A stretch of DNA of 64,000 bases from Butyrivibrio sp. AE3004 (GCF_000703165.1 NZ_JNLQ01000002.1:3348001-3412000), one strand, 5' to 3'; positions 1-9,544 are shown, numbered from the stretch's first letter. A program made the numbers and translations. Notes: generated from the sequence alone by a model not told the origin.

Positions 1-132
1 AAATATATAAGATGTGAAGGCTGCGACGGATGCAATCCCCAAAAATAATGAAGGGTACCGTTTATAAACAAAAAAATAAAACTTCAACTTTTAATATAAG
101 ATGTCAGTAAAGCTGACGGATGAGGTTAATTA

Positions 133-1542
133 ATGAGTGAAAACAATAAATCGGTTGTAGACATTGACCGTAGTGTCTATGACATAAAAGATGTGGAGAA
201 TGAGCAGGACTTCTACCGCATGGAGGATGGCTTTACCGAGGATATTGTAAAAAAGATATCTGAGGAAAAGCATGATCCCGAATGGATGAGAGAGTTCAGA
301 CTAAAGTCTCTGGAAATATATAATAAGCTTGAGATGCCCGACTGGGGTCCCGATACGGATGAACTGGATATGAATCTCATATCATCATATGTCAGATCAA
401 AAACTGATATGAAGGGTAAATGGGAAGAGGTTCCGGAGGATATAAAGAATACATTTGAGAGACTCGGGATTCCGGAAGCAGAACGTGAGTCACTGGCAGG
501 CGTTGGAGCACAGTATGACTCAGAGCTTGTTTATCATAATGTAAAGGATGAAGTTGCAGAGCAGGGCGTTATCTACACGGACATGGAGAGTGCCCTTACA
601 GGTGATTATGCAGAGATGGTTCATGAGTATTTCATGAAGCTTGTTCCACCCACAGATCACAAATATGCAGCGCTTCATGGAGCGGTATGGTCAGGTGGTT
701 CATTTGTATATGTTCCCAAGGGAGTAAAGGTAGATATTCCCCTTCAGTCATATTTCAGACTTAACGCTGCGGGTGCAGGACAGTTTGAGCATACTCTGAT
801 AATTGTTGATGAGGGTGCTGATCTTCATTTTATTGAAGGATGCTCAGCGCCAAAATACAATGTAGCTAACCTTCATGCAGGATGTGTTGAGCTTTTTGTA
901 AAGAAGAATGCCAGACTCCGTTATTCAACTATAGAGAACTGGTCAAAGAATATGTATAACCTTAACACGAAGCGTGCGCTGGTTGAAGAAGGCGCCAGAA
1001 TGGAGTGGGTATCGGGATCGTTTGGATCACATACATCATATCTGTATCCCATGACCATTCTTAAGGGTGATCATTCCACAATGGAATATACAGGTATCAC
1101 TTTTGCCGGTAAAGGACAGAATCTTGATACCGGAGCAAAGGTTGTTCACCAGGGTAAGTATACATCCTCTCTGATCTCCACCAAATCAATTTCGAAGTCA
1201 GGAGGAATAGGAACCTACAGAAGCTCTGTTATTATCAACAAAGAGGCTAAGCATGCAAAAACTTCGGTTTCATGCGACTCACTTATGCTTGACTCCATTT
1301 CAAGAGCTGATACAATTCCCGGAATGGATATCAGAACCAATGATGCGGATGTGGGACACGAAGCCAAGATAGGAAGGATCAGTGATGAGGCAGTATTCTA
1401 TCTGATGTCGAGAGGCTTATCGGAGGAAGATGCCAGAGCTATGATAGTTAGCGGCTTTGCTAATCCTGTTTCTAAGGAACTTCCTCTGGAATATGCAGTA
1501 GAAATGAACAATCTTATCAAGCTTGAGATGTCAGGAGGCTGA
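133..1542 (+). CDS. sufB: Fe-S cluster assembly scaffold protein SufB
   Basis: SufB is a core subunit of the cytosolic SufBCD scaffold, on which Fe-S clusters are built before transfer to apo-proteins. The 469-residue product has the usual family length and the family's beta-helix core, with the conserved stretch containing GSFGSHTSYLYP and the C-terminal block GHEAKIGRISDEAVFYLMSRGL. The ATG at 133 follows a GAGG ribosome site. It is the first complete gene of a sufB-sufD-sufS-sufU run. sufC, the ATPase partner, is not in the window and probably lies just upstream, as in many clostridia (inference). Confidence 0.97.
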   Translation: MSENNKSVVDIDRSVYDIKDVENEQDFYRMEDGFTEDIVKKISEEKHDPEWMREFRLKSLEIYNKLEMPDWGPDTDELDMNLISSYVRSKTDMKGKWEEVPEDIKNTFERLGIPEAERESLAGVGAQYDSELVYHNVKDEVAEQGVIYTDMESALTGDYAEMVHEYFMKLVPPTDHKYAALHGAVWSGGSFVYVPKGVKVDIPLQSYFRLNAAGAGQFEHTLIIVDEGADLHFIEGCSAPKYNVANLHAGCVELFVKKNARLRYSTIENWSKNMYNLNTKRALVEEGARMEWVSGSFGSHTSYLYPMTILKGDHSTMEYTGITFAGKGQNLDTGAKVVHQGKYTSSLISTKSISKSGGIGTYRSSVIINKEAKHAKTSVSCDSLMLDSISRADTIPGMDIRTNDADVGHEAKIGRISDEAVFYLMSRGLSEEDARAMIVSGFANPVSKELPLEYAVEMNNLIKLEMSGG

Positions 1543-1546
1543 GAAA

Positions 1547-2710
1547 TTGAATAGCACATTAAAGGTAAATTATCTCCCTGCCCTGACTTATCGATTTTTA
1601 AAGTCAAATAACAGTGAGATAGAAATTAAGGATATAAAGATTCAGGATGTGGCTACACCTGATGCTGAGAATGTTCCTACATCGGTTACTGTAACAAAGA
1701 ATGTAACCGAAGCGGATATACAAAAGCTTTTTAGCGGTATTAATGAAAAGATAGCCTCCCGTAAGACAACTCTTCCGGGACCAAACGGTGATACATCACC
1801 TCTTAATGATACTCAGACTGTAAAAACAGGAATGGGTGCAGAAATAGATGAGCTGATGAAGGAAATGAATGTACCTGTTACGCTTATCACTGCAGAAGAG
1901 GGATATGAAATTAAAGAACCTGTTACAATCAAATATTCACTTAAGGATGGCGATTGTGCTCTGGGGAGCCAGGTGATTTATGCTAAAAAGGGTTCAGAGC
2001 TGACGGTTATTATGGAATATGATTCAGAACCTGAAGCAAATGGATTTTTGGGAATTCAGACCAGACTTCTTGCTGAAGAGGGAGCAAAAATCAACCTTAT
2101 TAAGGTTCAGATGCTCGGTGAGAAGATAACCCATTTTGAGGATATTGGCGGAGTATGTGATGACAAGGCAGATATCGAGACTATAAATATGCAGCTTGGA
2201 GCAGGAAAAACCTGGGGAGGCTGCAGGATAACACTTGTCGGAGATAAGAGTGTATTTAACAATCACACAGGATATCTTTGTCGTCATAAGCAGTCGTATG
2301 ACATGAACTATGTTGCTGATCAAATGGGTAAGAAAACTTTGTCCAACATGGTATTCAGGGGTGTACTCCTTGACGAAGCTGAAAAGACCTTCCGCGGAAC
2401 ACTTGATTTTAAATCAGGAAGTGCCGGATCTGTAGGCGATGAGCAGGAGGATACTTTGCTACTTAGCCCTGATGTAATTAATAGGACAATACCTGTAATC
2501 CTTTGTGAGGAAGAGGATGTGGACGGACGTCATGGTGCGTCTATCGGACAGCTTGGAGATGATACTATCTTTTATATGGAGAGCCGGGGAATAGATGAGG
2601 AATCAGCTAAAAAGCTGATGATTCGTGCTCGTATGGAAAGTATTGCCCGAATGATACCGGATGAGGCAATGATAATACGTATTCAGCAATTTATTAGAAC
2701 TATTTTGTAA
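1547..2710 (+). CDS. sufD: Fe-S cluster assembly protein SufD
   Basis: SufD is the second scaffold subunit, paralogous to SufB, and forms the SufBC2D complex. The C-terminal block GRHGASIGQLGDDTIFYMESRGI matches the SufB/SufD signature. I place the start at TTG 1547, because an AGGAGG site (1533-1538) lies 8 nt upstream; the longer frame from TTG 1523 would lie inside the end of sufB. The gap to sufB is 4 nt, so the genes are likely translationally coupled. The product is about 387 residues, normal for the family. Confidence 0.93.
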   Translation: MNSTLKVNYLPALTYRFLKSNNSEIEIKDIKIQDVATPDAENVPTSVTVTKNVTEADIQKLFSGINEKIASRKTTLPGPNGDTSPLNDTQTVKTGMGAEIDELMKEMNVPVTLITAEEGYEIKEPVTIKYSLKDGDCALGSQVIYAKKGSELTVIMEYDSEPEANGFLGIQTRLLAEEGAKINLIKVQMLGEKITHFEDIGGVCDDKADIETINMQLGAGKTWGGCRITLVGDKSVFNNHTGYLCRHKQSYDMNYVADQMGKKTLSNMVFRGVLLDEAEKTFRGTLDFKSGSAGSVGDEQEDTLLLSPDVINRTIPVILCEEEDVDGRHGASIGQLGDDTIFYMESRGIDEESAKKLMIRARMESIARMIPDEAMIIRIQQFIRTIL

Positions 2711-2720
2711 GGAGAAGCAA

Positions 2721-3935
2721 ATGGCCAGACCTGAAGACTACCGCAAAGACTTCCCTATACTAAGCAAAGGGGATTACATATATTTTGACAACGCAGCAAC
2801 CTCGCAGAGGCCTGATTGTGTAGTCGATGCAATAAAGGATTTTTACGAGAACTCCAATGCAAATCCATTAAGAGGGCTTTATGATTGGAGTGTAGAGGCT
2901 ACGGAAAGATATGAAAACGCCAGAAAAACAGTGGCGGATTTTATCGGAGCATCATCTACGGAAGAAATTATTTTTACCAGAAATACTACAGAATCCATGA
3001 ACCTTGTTGCATATAGCTATGGGCTAGAAAATGTAAATGAAGGCGATGAAGTAGTTATCAGTGTCATGGAGCATCACAGCAATATTCTTCCATGGCAGAT
3101 GGTCACAAAACAGAAGAAAGCCAGGCTTGTTTACTTAGAACCTGATGAAGAAGGTGTAATAACACCCGAGGAATATAAGAGCAAGATTACTGACAGAACA
3201 AAGATTGTTTCAATCGGTCATGTATCAAATGTTTTTGGGATAACTAATCCTGTCAGGGAAATAGCAGCATATGCACACGAAAAGGGTGCTACTGTTATCA
3301 TGGACGGAGCACAGGCAGCACCGCATATTCCTGTTAATGTCAGAGAGCTTGGTGCGGATTTTTATGCATTTTCAGGACATAAGCTTATGGCACCCATGGG
3401 CATAGGTGTTTTATATGGAAGAAAGGATCTTCTTGAAAACATGAAGCCGTTTCTTACAGGCGGTGAGATGATAGAATATGTTACAAGAGAAGATGCCACA
3501 TATGCAGAGCTACCGCATAAATTTGAAGCGGGAACTGTTAATGCAGCAGGTGCGGTAGGCCTTGAGGCTGCAATAAAATATCTACAAAATGTTGGCTTTG
3601 ATTTTATTGAGGAACAGGAAAAGAAGCTTACAAAGCGCATGATGGAGGGCATGAAAAAACTTCCATATATCAAGATATACGGTTCTTCAGACCCTGATAA
3701 GCATAGTGGAATAGTCACCTTTACAATGGATGGAGTTCATCCGCATGATATTTCATCTGTTTTAAACGATGATCATGTATGTGTAAGAGCCGGTCATCAC
3801 TGTGCTCAGCCACTTATGCAGTTTATCGGAGCCGGATCAACTGCGAGAGCAAGCGTTTACTTCTATAATACCGAGGAGGAAGTGGACAGATTTCTTGAGC
3901 ATCTTGCGGGTGTGAGAAGCGTTATGGGCTATTAA
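2721..3935 (+). CDS. sufS: Cysteine desulfurase SufS
   Basis: This is a group II cysteine desulfurase (PLP, aminotransferase class V) that takes sulfur from cysteine for the Suf system. The PLP lysine lies in SGHKLMAP, upstream there is MEHHSN, and the catalytic cysteine lies in CVRAGHHCAQP. The 404 residues fit the family. The start follows an AAGGAG site, 10 nt after sufD. In Firmicutes the persulfide is handed to SufU, which is the next gene here. Confidence 0.96.
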   Translation: MARPEDYRKDFPILSKGDYIYFDNAATSQRPDCVVDAIKDFYENSNANPLRGLYDWSVEATERYENARKTVADFIGASSTEEIIFTRNTTESMNLVAYSYGLENVNEGDEVVISVMEHHSNILPWQMVTKQKKARLVYLEPDEEGVITPEEYKSKITDRTKIVSIGHVSNVFGITNPVREIAAYAHEKGATVIMDGAQAAPHIPVNVRELGADFYAFSGHKLMAPMGIGVLYGRKDLLENMKPFLTGGEMIEYVTREDATYAELPHKFEAGTVNAAGAVGLEAAIKYLQNVGFDFIEEQEKKLTKRMMEGMKKLPYIKIYGSSDPDKHSGIVTFTMDGVHPHDISSVLNDDHVCVRAGHHCAQPLMQFIGAGSTARASVYFYNTEEEVDRFLEHLAGVRSVMGY

Positions 3936-3957
3936 TATTGCAATAAATGAGGTTGTT

Positions 3958-4419
3958 ATGGATTTAAAAGGTTTATACAGAGAAATAGTAAATGAGCATA
4001 ATCTCCGCCCTTCACATAAGGGGAATATGGAGAAGCCTGATCTGATTCTCAGAGGAGTAAATCCAAGCTGTGGAGATGATATTACCCTTCAGCTTAAGGT
4101 TGTGGATGGTGTTATAGAGGATGCTATGTTTTCAGGATCCGGTTGCGCCATTTCACAGGCATCTGTTGATATGATGGCAGATCAGGTTATAGGCAGATCA
4201 AAGGAAGATGCGATCAAGCTTGCAGGAACATTTATGGGAATGATAAAGGGTGAAATAAAGGATGAAGAAGAGCTGGAAGAACTTGATGAGGCAGCAGCAC
4301 TCCAGGATATTTCACATATGCCTGCAAGAGTTAAATGTGCGGTTCTTGGATGGAAGACAATGCAGAAAATGCTTGAGCACCCTGAAGAAGCAGGGAATGT
4401 ATCTACAGAGAATCAGTAA
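3958..4419 (+). CDS. sufU: SufU, sulfur-transfer partner of SufS
   Basis: SufU is an IscU-like zinc protein that accepts sulfur from SufS. The three ligand cysteines appear in NPSCGDD, GSGCAISQAS and ARVKCAVLGW. The 18-21 residue insertion that separates SufU from IscU fits the spacing between the second and third cysteines. At 153 residues it has a normal length. The start at ATG 3958 is preceded by GAGGTT. It closes the suf operon; no strong terminator follows immediately. Confidence 0.94.
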   Translation: MDLKGLYREIVNEHNLRPSHKGNMEKPDLILRGVNPSCGDDITLQLKVVDGVIEDAMFSGSGCAISQASVDMMADQVIGRSKEDAIKLAGTFMGMIKGEIKDEEELEELDEAAALQDISHMPARVKCAVLGWKTMQKMLEHPEEAGNVSTENQ

Positions 4420-4498
4420 TTTGGTATTTACAGAATTTTTAACATAATTCTGAAATATATATCGAGGGGGAAATTATAAAAAGGGAGAGTTTGGGGAA

Positions 4499-5287
4499 AT
4501 GAAAAAAGTTTTAGGTTTTGTTATGGCGCTTGCGCTTTCAGTGTCGGGGGTAACGGCATTTGGCGGAGGCGTTGAGGTTAAAGCAGAAGAGACTAATGTT
4601 TCAAGAGAAACAGCGCTTGAAATTGAGGACAATGGCTTTAAGACAGGTTCTTTTACAAAGGATGAATCTGAAGTAGGCAGATGGTACAAGTTTACCAATA
4701 ATTCTAATGATTGTGCTATGGCAGAAGTAACAATGACTCATACAGACGGAAGCACCTGGCCAAATTACAATTTCTTTTACACTAATGGAAAGAGCACAGG
4801 TAATTCAAGTTACTTTACGGGTAACGGAAAAACAGAATTTATCGGGGTGGAAGCACATGAGACGGTTTACCTTCACATAAACAATAAGGGATGGAGAAGC
4901 GGTTTCACAGTAGCTGTTAAAATGAATCCTGATGACGCAAACAGCCTTCAGACTGCGAAAAAGACATATAAATCCGGAAAGAATATTTATGGAGAGATCC
5001 AGAATGTAAAAGACGTTGATGTATTCAAGATAAAGGCTAAGAAAACAGGCACAATGACAATCAAGATTACAAATAATGATCTTGGAAATGACCTGTCACA
5101 TCTTAACTATACAGTATATAACAAATCAAGAAGAGCTAAGGCTCAGGGCAGAATTGATCTTGCAAAGACAGGTAAGGTGAAGATCAAGGTTAAGAAGAAT
5201 CAGGTTATTTACTTGAAACTGGACGGATATTTCTTTGCAGCAAGAAAAGAATCAGGTAGTTACGTAATAGGAACAAAGATTAAATAA
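4499..5287 (+). CDS. Secreted protein of unknown function with two beta-rich repeats
   Basis: I do not recognise a specific family. A signal peptide is clear: MKK, a hydrophobic stretch to about residue 22, then a cleavage region near VKAEE. The mature part has two beta-rich halves (about 30-145 and 150-262). The second contains a DVDVFKIKAKKTGTMTIKI pattern typical of PPC-like pre-peptidase C-terminal domains often attached to secreted enzymes. There is no catalytic module. The C-terminal half is lysine-rich. It has its own strong ribosome site and a terminator, so it may be a single-gene unit. Confidence 0.7.
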   Translation: MKKVLGFVMALALSVSGVTAFGGGVEVKAEETNVSRETALEIEDNGFKTGSFTKDESEVGRWYKFTNNSNDCAMAEVTMTHTDGSTWPNYNFFYTNGKSTGNSSYFTGNGKTEFIGVEAHETVYLHINNKGWRSGFTVAVKMNPDDANSLQTAKKTYKSGKNIYGEIQNVKDVDVFKIKAKKTGTMTIKITNNDLGNDLSHLNYTVYNKSRRAKAQGRIDLAKTGKVKIKVKKNQVIYLKLDGYFFAARKESGSYVIGTKIK

Positions 5288-5300
5288 TTTGTCAAAATAA

Positions 5301-5336
5301 AAGGCAGGGATGAAATGAACATCTCTGCCTTTTTTA
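5301..5336 (+). terminator. Intrinsic terminator after the secreted protein gene
   Basis: A 12-bp stem (AAGGCAGGGATG with CATCTCTGCCTT, one G-T pair) with a 7-nt loop is followed by a run of Ts. Confidence 0.9.
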
Positions 5337-5408
5337 CTGGCTATTTAAAATAAATTGCTCCTATATATAATAGCTTTCCTGAAATATAATTTAAATGTTT
5401 CAGGGCAC

Positions 5409-5451
5409 AAAAAAAGTACCGCCCCATGGGATATACCCACAAAACAGTACT
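5409..5451 (-). terminator. Terminator of tRNA-Lys (minus strand)
   Basis: Read on the minus strand just after the tRNA, AGTACTG pairs with CGGTACT around an inner GTGGG/CCCAT hairpin. Seven Ts follow. Confidence 0.7.
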
Positions 5452-5456
5452 CGGCG

Positions 5457-5529
5457 TGCGCCTCCAGGGGCTCGAACCCTGGACACCCTGATTAAGAGTC
5501 AGGTGCTCTACCAACTGAGCTAGAAGCGC
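5457..5529 (-). tRNA. tRNA-Lys (anticodon CUU)
   Basis: The minus strand folds into a full cloverleaf. The acceptor stem is GCGCTTC/GAGGCGC, the D arm is GCTC/GAGC, the anticodon stem is CCTGA/TCAGG with loop CTCTTAA (anticodon CTT), and the T arm is CAGGG-TTCGAGC-CCCTG. The discriminator base is A and CCA is not encoded. Confidence 0.96.
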
Positions 5530-5575
5530 TTATTCATTGGTGTTCGTCGAAGTGGTTATCTCGGCGACAAGTGAT

Positions 5576-5604
5576 ATATTACTACTGTTTGTTTTATAAT
5601 GCAA
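5576..5604 (-). promoter_or_regulatory. Possible promoter of tRNA-Lys
   Basis: On the minus strand TTGCAT (-35) and TAATAT (-10) are 17 bp apart, about 47 bp upstream of the tRNA 5' end. Seen by eye only. Confidence 0.45.
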
Positions 5605-5755
5605 GCACTTTTTTAAAATTTTTTTCAAATTTAAATTATTTTTATAAATAGTACCGCTCAAATGCTGTTATTAAGCGGTTTTAAAGAAAAAAATAATTAA
5701 AAGTTTCTTGTTTTTTTATTGTTTTTTTCAAAAAAAGACTTTAATGTGGTAAAAC

Positions 5756-5840
5756 TATAATGTTGCACAATATTAAAAATTCAGATATATTAACAATATC
5801 GAAGACAAAGGCGTCTGCTATAAGATTTAGCAGGCGTTTT
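5756..5840 (+). terminator. Leader-type hairpin terminator behind a TATAAT box
   Basis: The 5530-5923 interval has no gene and is very AT-rich. It holds a consensus TATAAT (5756-5761) and, from 5811 to 5840, an 8-bp hairpin (CGTCTGCT/AGCAGGCG, one G-T) followed by eight Ts. A transcript started at about 5768 would end near 5840, before the amidotransferase start at 5924. This could be an attenuated leader or a small RNA. No convincing -35 is visible. Confidence 0.6.
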
Positions 5841-5923
5841 TTTTGTCTAAATTTTGTATATGCCTAACGCACCGGATCAAAAAAATAAGTTTAGGAATGC
5901 TTTTTATAAACAGGGAGAACAAT

Positions 5924-6640
5924 ATGAGACCGGTTATTGGACTTATTCCGCTTTATGATGATAGCAAGGACAGCCTTTGGATGTTGCCCGGATATATGAA
6001 TGTTATAAAGAACTGTAATGGATTGCCGATTATGCTTCCTCTTACGAAGGATAAAGAAATATTGAGAGAGGCATACGAATTATGCGATGGGATATTGTTT
6101 ACAGGTGGGCACGACATTTCTCCTGATATTTACGGTGAGGATAAAAAGCCGCTTTGCGGTGATATATGCAGCAAAAGAGACGAAATGGAAGGCTATCTTC
6201 TCGAAAGATGTCTTTCTGACGAAAAGCCTCTACTTGGTATTTGCAGGGGAATCCAGTTTATAAACGCATATCTTGGAGGTACTTTATATCAGGACTTAAA
6301 ATCGGAATACAGTAGTAATGTTGAACATCATATGTCACCACCCTACAACAGAACAGCACATAATGTTGAAGTGCTAAAGGGTACGAAGCTAGGTGAAATA
6401 ATAGGTGAAGGAATACATGGTGTGAACAGCTATCATCATCAGGCTATTAAAGTCCTTTCGCCGAGAGTAGAGAAAATGGCGGTGTCTGAGGATGGATTAA
6501 CAGAGGCAATCGCTGTGAGAAATCACAGATTTGCAATAGGGGTGCAGTGGCACCCGGAGTTTTCCTACGAAACAAGTAAGGAAAGTAAAAAAATAGTGCA
6601 GGCATTTGTGGATGAATGTCTTAATACAAGGAAGGAGTAA
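5924..6640 (+). CDS. Class I glutamine amidotransferase-like hydrolase (peptidase C26, gamma-glutamyl-GABA hydrolase family)
   Basis: The family cleaves gamma-glutamyl amides (PuuD-like). The nucleophile Cys is in LLGICRGIQFIN, the His/Glu pair is in GVQWHPEF, and the oxyanion region is FTGGHDISP. The 238 residues are normal for the family. I chose ATG 5924 because AGGGAGA lies 6 nt upstream; the open frame extends further up without a ribosome site. The next gene, an amino acid binding protein, starts 4 nt after the stop. This suggests the hydrolase processes a substrate or product linked to the transported amino acid (inference). Confidence 0.88.
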   Translation: MRPVIGLIPLYDDSKDSLWMLPGYMNVIKNCNGLPIMLPLTKDKEILREAYELCDGILFTGGHDISPDIYGEDKKPLCGDICSKRDEMEGYLLERCLSDEKPLLGICRGIQFINAYLGGTLYQDLKSEYSSNVEHHMSPPYNRTAHNVEVLKGTKLGEIIGEGIHGVNSYHHQAIKVLSPRVEKMAVSEDGLTEAIAVRNHRFAIGVQWHPEFSYETSKESKKIVQAFVDECLNTRKE

Positions 6641-6644
6641 TAAT

Positions 6645-7484
6645 ATGAAAAAGAAACTGTTGGGAATTGTAATGGCATGTATGATGGTAACTGTTGCAGG
6701 ATGCGGCAGTGCAGAAAAGGAACCTTCAACTAAGGCTCCGGCAGAGGAAAGCGCAACCGCTGAAGCAGAGACAGCTACAGAAGCTTCAGAAGATACAGCA
6801 TCGGACAAGGTATGGAAAATTGCGACTGATACAGCATTTAAACCCTTTGAATATACAGATGATAACGGGGACTTTGTCGGTATAGACATGGATATACTTG
6901 CTGCTGTTGCTGAGAATCAGGGCTTTAAATATGAAGTACAGGTTCTCGGGTGGGATGCATCAATAGCCGCATGTCAGGCAGGACAGGCAGATGCTCTTAT
7001 TGCAGGTGCATCCATTACAGATGAGAGAAAGGAATCAGGATGGATTTTCTCAGACGGATACTATGATGCAAATCAGAGTATGGCTGTTGAAGCATCTTCG
7101 GATATTACAGGCTTTGACGGAATGAGCGGTAAATCAGCAGCAGTTAAGACCGGAACCATGAGTGCAGCATATGCAGAGAGTATTGCCGATGAATATGGAT
7201 TTACTATTACATATTTCGAGGATTCACCAACAATGTATCAGGCGGTAGTAGGCGGACAGGTTGCCGCAGCATTCGATGATACTCCGATAATGGCTGCAAA
7301 TATAAAGGATACCGGAATTTCAATGAAGATTCTCGAGGGAACGGGAAATGATCCCGCTCAGTATGGTCTGGCTATTTTTAATGCAGATAATCAGGTGCTT
7401 GTGGATGCGTTTAACAAGGGGCTTGCAAATATTAAAGCAAATGGTAAATACGACGAGATCATTGCAAAGTATCTTGGTGAATAA
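6645..7484 (+). CDS. Amino acid ABC transporter substrate-binding lipoprotein
   Basis: This is a type 3 (polar amino acid) extracellular solute-binding protein. A lipobox lies at VTVAGC after a short hydrophobic signal, followed by a Glu/Ala/Thr-rich linker to about residue 50. The binding domain then begins at WKIATDTAFKPFEYTDDNG, with FVGIDMDILAA and the QADALIAGASITDERK region. The start is ATG 6645 with GGAG upstream. It heads a binding protein-permease-ATPase set (6645-8941). Specificity cannot be read from sequence; cystine, glutamine or a similar substrate is possible. Confidence 0.92.
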   Translation: MKKKLLGIVMACMMVTVAGCGSAEKEPSTKAPAEESATAEAETATEASEDTASDKVWKIATDTAFKPFEYTDDNGDFVGIDMDILAAVAENQGFKYEVQVLGWDASIAACQAGQADALIAGASITDERKESGWIFSDGYYDANQSMAVEASSDITGFDGMSGKSAAVKTGTMSAAYAESIADEYGFTITYFEDSPTMYQAVVGGQVAAAFDDTPIMAANIKDTGISMKILEGTGNDPAQYGLAIFNADNQVLVDAFNKGLANIKANGKYDEIIAKYLGE

Positions 7485-7492
7485 AAACAACT

Positions 7493-7513
7493 GGGCAGGC
7501 ATAAGACCTGCCC
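7493..7513 (+). other. Intercistronic hairpin between binding protein and permease
   Basis: A perfect 7-bp GGGCAGG/CCTGCCC stem has a 7-nt loop and no T run. Such hairpins commonly raise binding-protein mRNA relative to the downstream permease genes by mRNA stabilisation or partial termination (known for binding-protein operons; inferred here). Confidence 0.6.
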
Positions 7514-7536
7514 TTACTATTATGAGGACTATTTAA

Positions 7537-8208
7537 ATGATAAAAATTATTACAGTATACGGCGGAATGCTTCTGACAGCTCTTGGCAGAACTATTATTT
7601 TGACTTTGCTGGGACTGTTTTTTGCGTGCATTATAGGCATGATATTTGGAATAATGGGTGTTTTAAAGAACAGAGTCTGTAATGTCATAGCACAGATTTT
7701 TGTTGATATTATCCGTGGCGTTCCGATGATTGTATTGGCATTTTTTATATATTTTGGAGTTCCCTACTTTTTTAACACGATCATAGGAGGCTTTTCCGTA
7801 AATTTAACCGCACTGCAGGCAGGAACTATCTGCCTTGCACTTAACTGCGGAGCATATATGGCGGAAATAGTTCGCGCGGGTATACAATCTGTTGATGTCG
7901 GTCAGATGGAGGCTGCACGTTCACTTGGGTTAACCTATGGTATGTCAATGAGAAAGGTAGTGCTTCCACAGGCTATAAAAACAATGATACCTACTTTTAT
8001 AAACCAGTTCATTATAACTTTAAAGGACACGTCAATATTATCCGTAATAGGATTTCCGGAGCTTGTTAATACAGCTAAAAATGTTCAGGCTAATACTTTC
8101 ATGTCCTTCCAGACATGGGCCATTGTCGGAATAATGTATCTGATAGTAATAACTATCCTTTCAAGAAGTGCAAAGGTGGTTGAAAGGAGGCTCAGCATTG
8201 GCAGATAA
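7537..8208 (+). CDS. Amino acid ABC transporter permease (HisM/ArtQ type)
   Basis: The product has 223 residues and about five membrane segments. The EAA loop typical of polar amino acid permeases is in [30 protein letters not shown]. The N-terminal part contains [10 protein letters not shown] and [18 protein letters not shown], both family signatures. The start at ATG 7537 follows TGAGGA. Its end overlaps the ATPase start by 11 nt, suggesting coupling. Confidence 0.93.
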   Translation: MIKIITVYGGMLLTALGRTIILTLLGLFFACIIGMIFGIMGVLKNRVCNVIAQIFVDIIRGVPMIVLAFFIYFGVPYFFNTIIGGFSVNLTALQAGTICLALNCGAYMAEIVRAGIQSVDVGQMEAARSLGLTYGMSMRKVVLPQAIKTMIPTFINQFIITLKDTSILSVIGFPELVNTAKNVQANTFMSFQTWAIVGIMYLIVITILSRSAKVVERRLSIGR

Positions 8209-8941
8209 AAATGAAATTAAAATCAAGGTTGAAAATCTGAGAAAAAGATACGATAAGCTTGAAGTATTAAAAGATATTTCGACGAAGATACATAAAGGAG
8301 AGGTTGTTTGTGTAATAGGACCGTCCGGATCGGGAAAATCGACCTTCTTAAGATGTCTTAATAAGCTTGAAAATGTGACTTCGGGAACAGTAATAATTGA
8401 CGGAGTGGATATAACCCAGAAAAAGATAAATATAAATCATGTTCGTGAAAATATCGGAATGGTTTTCCAGCACTTTAATCTTTTTAATAATCTGAATATC
8501 CTGGACAATCTTACTCTTGCACCTATTCAGCTAAAAAAGTGCTCTAAGAATGAAGCAATAGAAAGAGCAAAGAAGATGCTTGATAAGGTTGGCCTTGCGG
8601 ATAAGGCAGGCAGATATCCAAGCCAGCTTTCAGGTGGACAAAAGCAGAGGGTTGCCATAGCCAGAGCTCTTTGTATGGAGCCGGATATTATGCTTTTTGA
8701 TGAGCCCACATCCGCACTGGATCCTGAGATGGTCGGAGAAGTCTTGCAGGTTATGAAAGACCTTGCCGCAGATGGGATGACCATGGTTATTGTAACTCAC
8801 GAAATGGGATTTGCCAGAGAGGTCGCAGACAGAGTGATCTTTATGGACGGAGGCTATATTATTGAAGAAGGTACACCTTCCGAGGTTTTACTTAATCCCA
8901 AAGAAGCGAGAACAATTGATTTCCTGAATAAAGTTTTGTGA
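8198..8941 (+). CDS. Amino acid ABC transporter ATP-binding protein (GlnQ type)
   Basis: Energises the transporter. Walker A is GPSGSGKST, the Q-loop is in VFQHFNLF, the signature is LSGGQKQR, Walker B is [14 protein letters not shown] and the switch His is in VTHEMGFA. I place the start at TTG 8198 because AAAGGAGG (8183-8190) lies 7 nt upstream; the frame can be extended to GTG 8168 but that lacks a ribosome site. Length is about 247 residues. Confidence 0.95.
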   Translation: MADKNEIKIKVENLRKRYDKLEVLKDISTKIHKGEVVCVIGPSGSGKSTFLRCLNKLENVTSGTVIIDGVDITQKKININHVRENIGMVFQHFNLFNNLNILDNLTLAPIQLKKCSKNEAIERAKKMLDKVGLADKAGRYPSQLSGGQKQRVAIARALCMEPDIMLFDEPTSALDPEMVGEVLQVMKDLAADGMTMVIVTHEMGFAREVADRVIFMDGGYIIEEGTPSEVLLNPKEARTIDFLNKVL

Positions 8942-8953
8942 TGGTGGAATATA

Positions 8954-9544
8954 ATGAAAAATATTATTACAATTAGCAGACAATTCGGAGCAGGCGGAAG
9001 CACAATAGGTCAGGCAGTAGCAGACAGACTGGGATTTTATTATTGTGACAAGGATATGATATTAAAGGCCGCGATGGAATGCGGAAGCCTTTCACCCTCG
9101 GAAGTCAGACAGTATGACGAGCGGGTTCCAAGAGAATTCGGATTTGGGCAGAGTCTCTTTGATTTTTATAACAAGCCTTTGGACGAGCGCCTGTTCAATG
9201 CGCAAAGGGAAGCAATCAAGAAGGTAGCGGAAAAAGGAAACTGTGTAATAGTCGGGAGAAATGCAAATATTATACTTGAAGAATATGACAGGACGCTGCA
9301 CGTTTTTATTTCTGCAACAGAACATTTTCGTCTTAACAGAATGAAAGAAAAAATGCCTGATATGACAGAAGAAAAGATACTTGAGCATCTTCGCTCTGTT
9401 GATAAAACAAGGGAAAAGTATTGTAAATATTATACACATACTCTGTTTGGAAATGCTGCCTACTATGATCTATCCGTAAAAAGTTCAACACTCGGAATAG
9501 ATAATTGTATAGACCTTATATGTAGAGCTGCAAAGTCAAACTGA
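8954..9544 (+). CDS. Cytidylate kinase-like P-loop protein
   Basis: This belongs to the cytidylate-kinase-like family (PF13189 type), common in Clostridia. The P-loop is ISRQFGAGGSTIG, followed by YYCDKDM and CVIVGRNANIIL. The C-terminal lid has RSVDKTREKYCKYYT. At 196 residues it is shorter than true Cmk (about 220), and its substrate is not established. It follows the ABC transporter by 12 nt and ends at a terminator, so it is the last gene of that operon. Confidence 0.85.
   Translation: MKNIITISRQFGAGGSTIGQAVADRLGFYYCDKDMILKAAMECGSLSPSEVRQYDERVPREFGFGQSLFDFYNKPLDERLFNAQREAIKKVAEKGNCVIVGRNANIILEEYDRTLHVFISATEHFRLNRMKEKMPDMTEEKILEHLRSVDKTREKYCKYYTHTLFGNAAYYDLSVKSSTLGIDNCIDLICRAAKSN

Noticed and set aside
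1..48. Open frame of 15 codons ending at TAA 46 (contains CEGCDGC)
   Set aside because: It could be the end of an upstream gene, but it is too short and matches no suf protein end I know; not listed as a gene.
5545..5560. Nine bases equal to the tRNA-Pro 3' end near tRNA-Lys
   Set aside because: Too short and unsupported by further similarity; chance.
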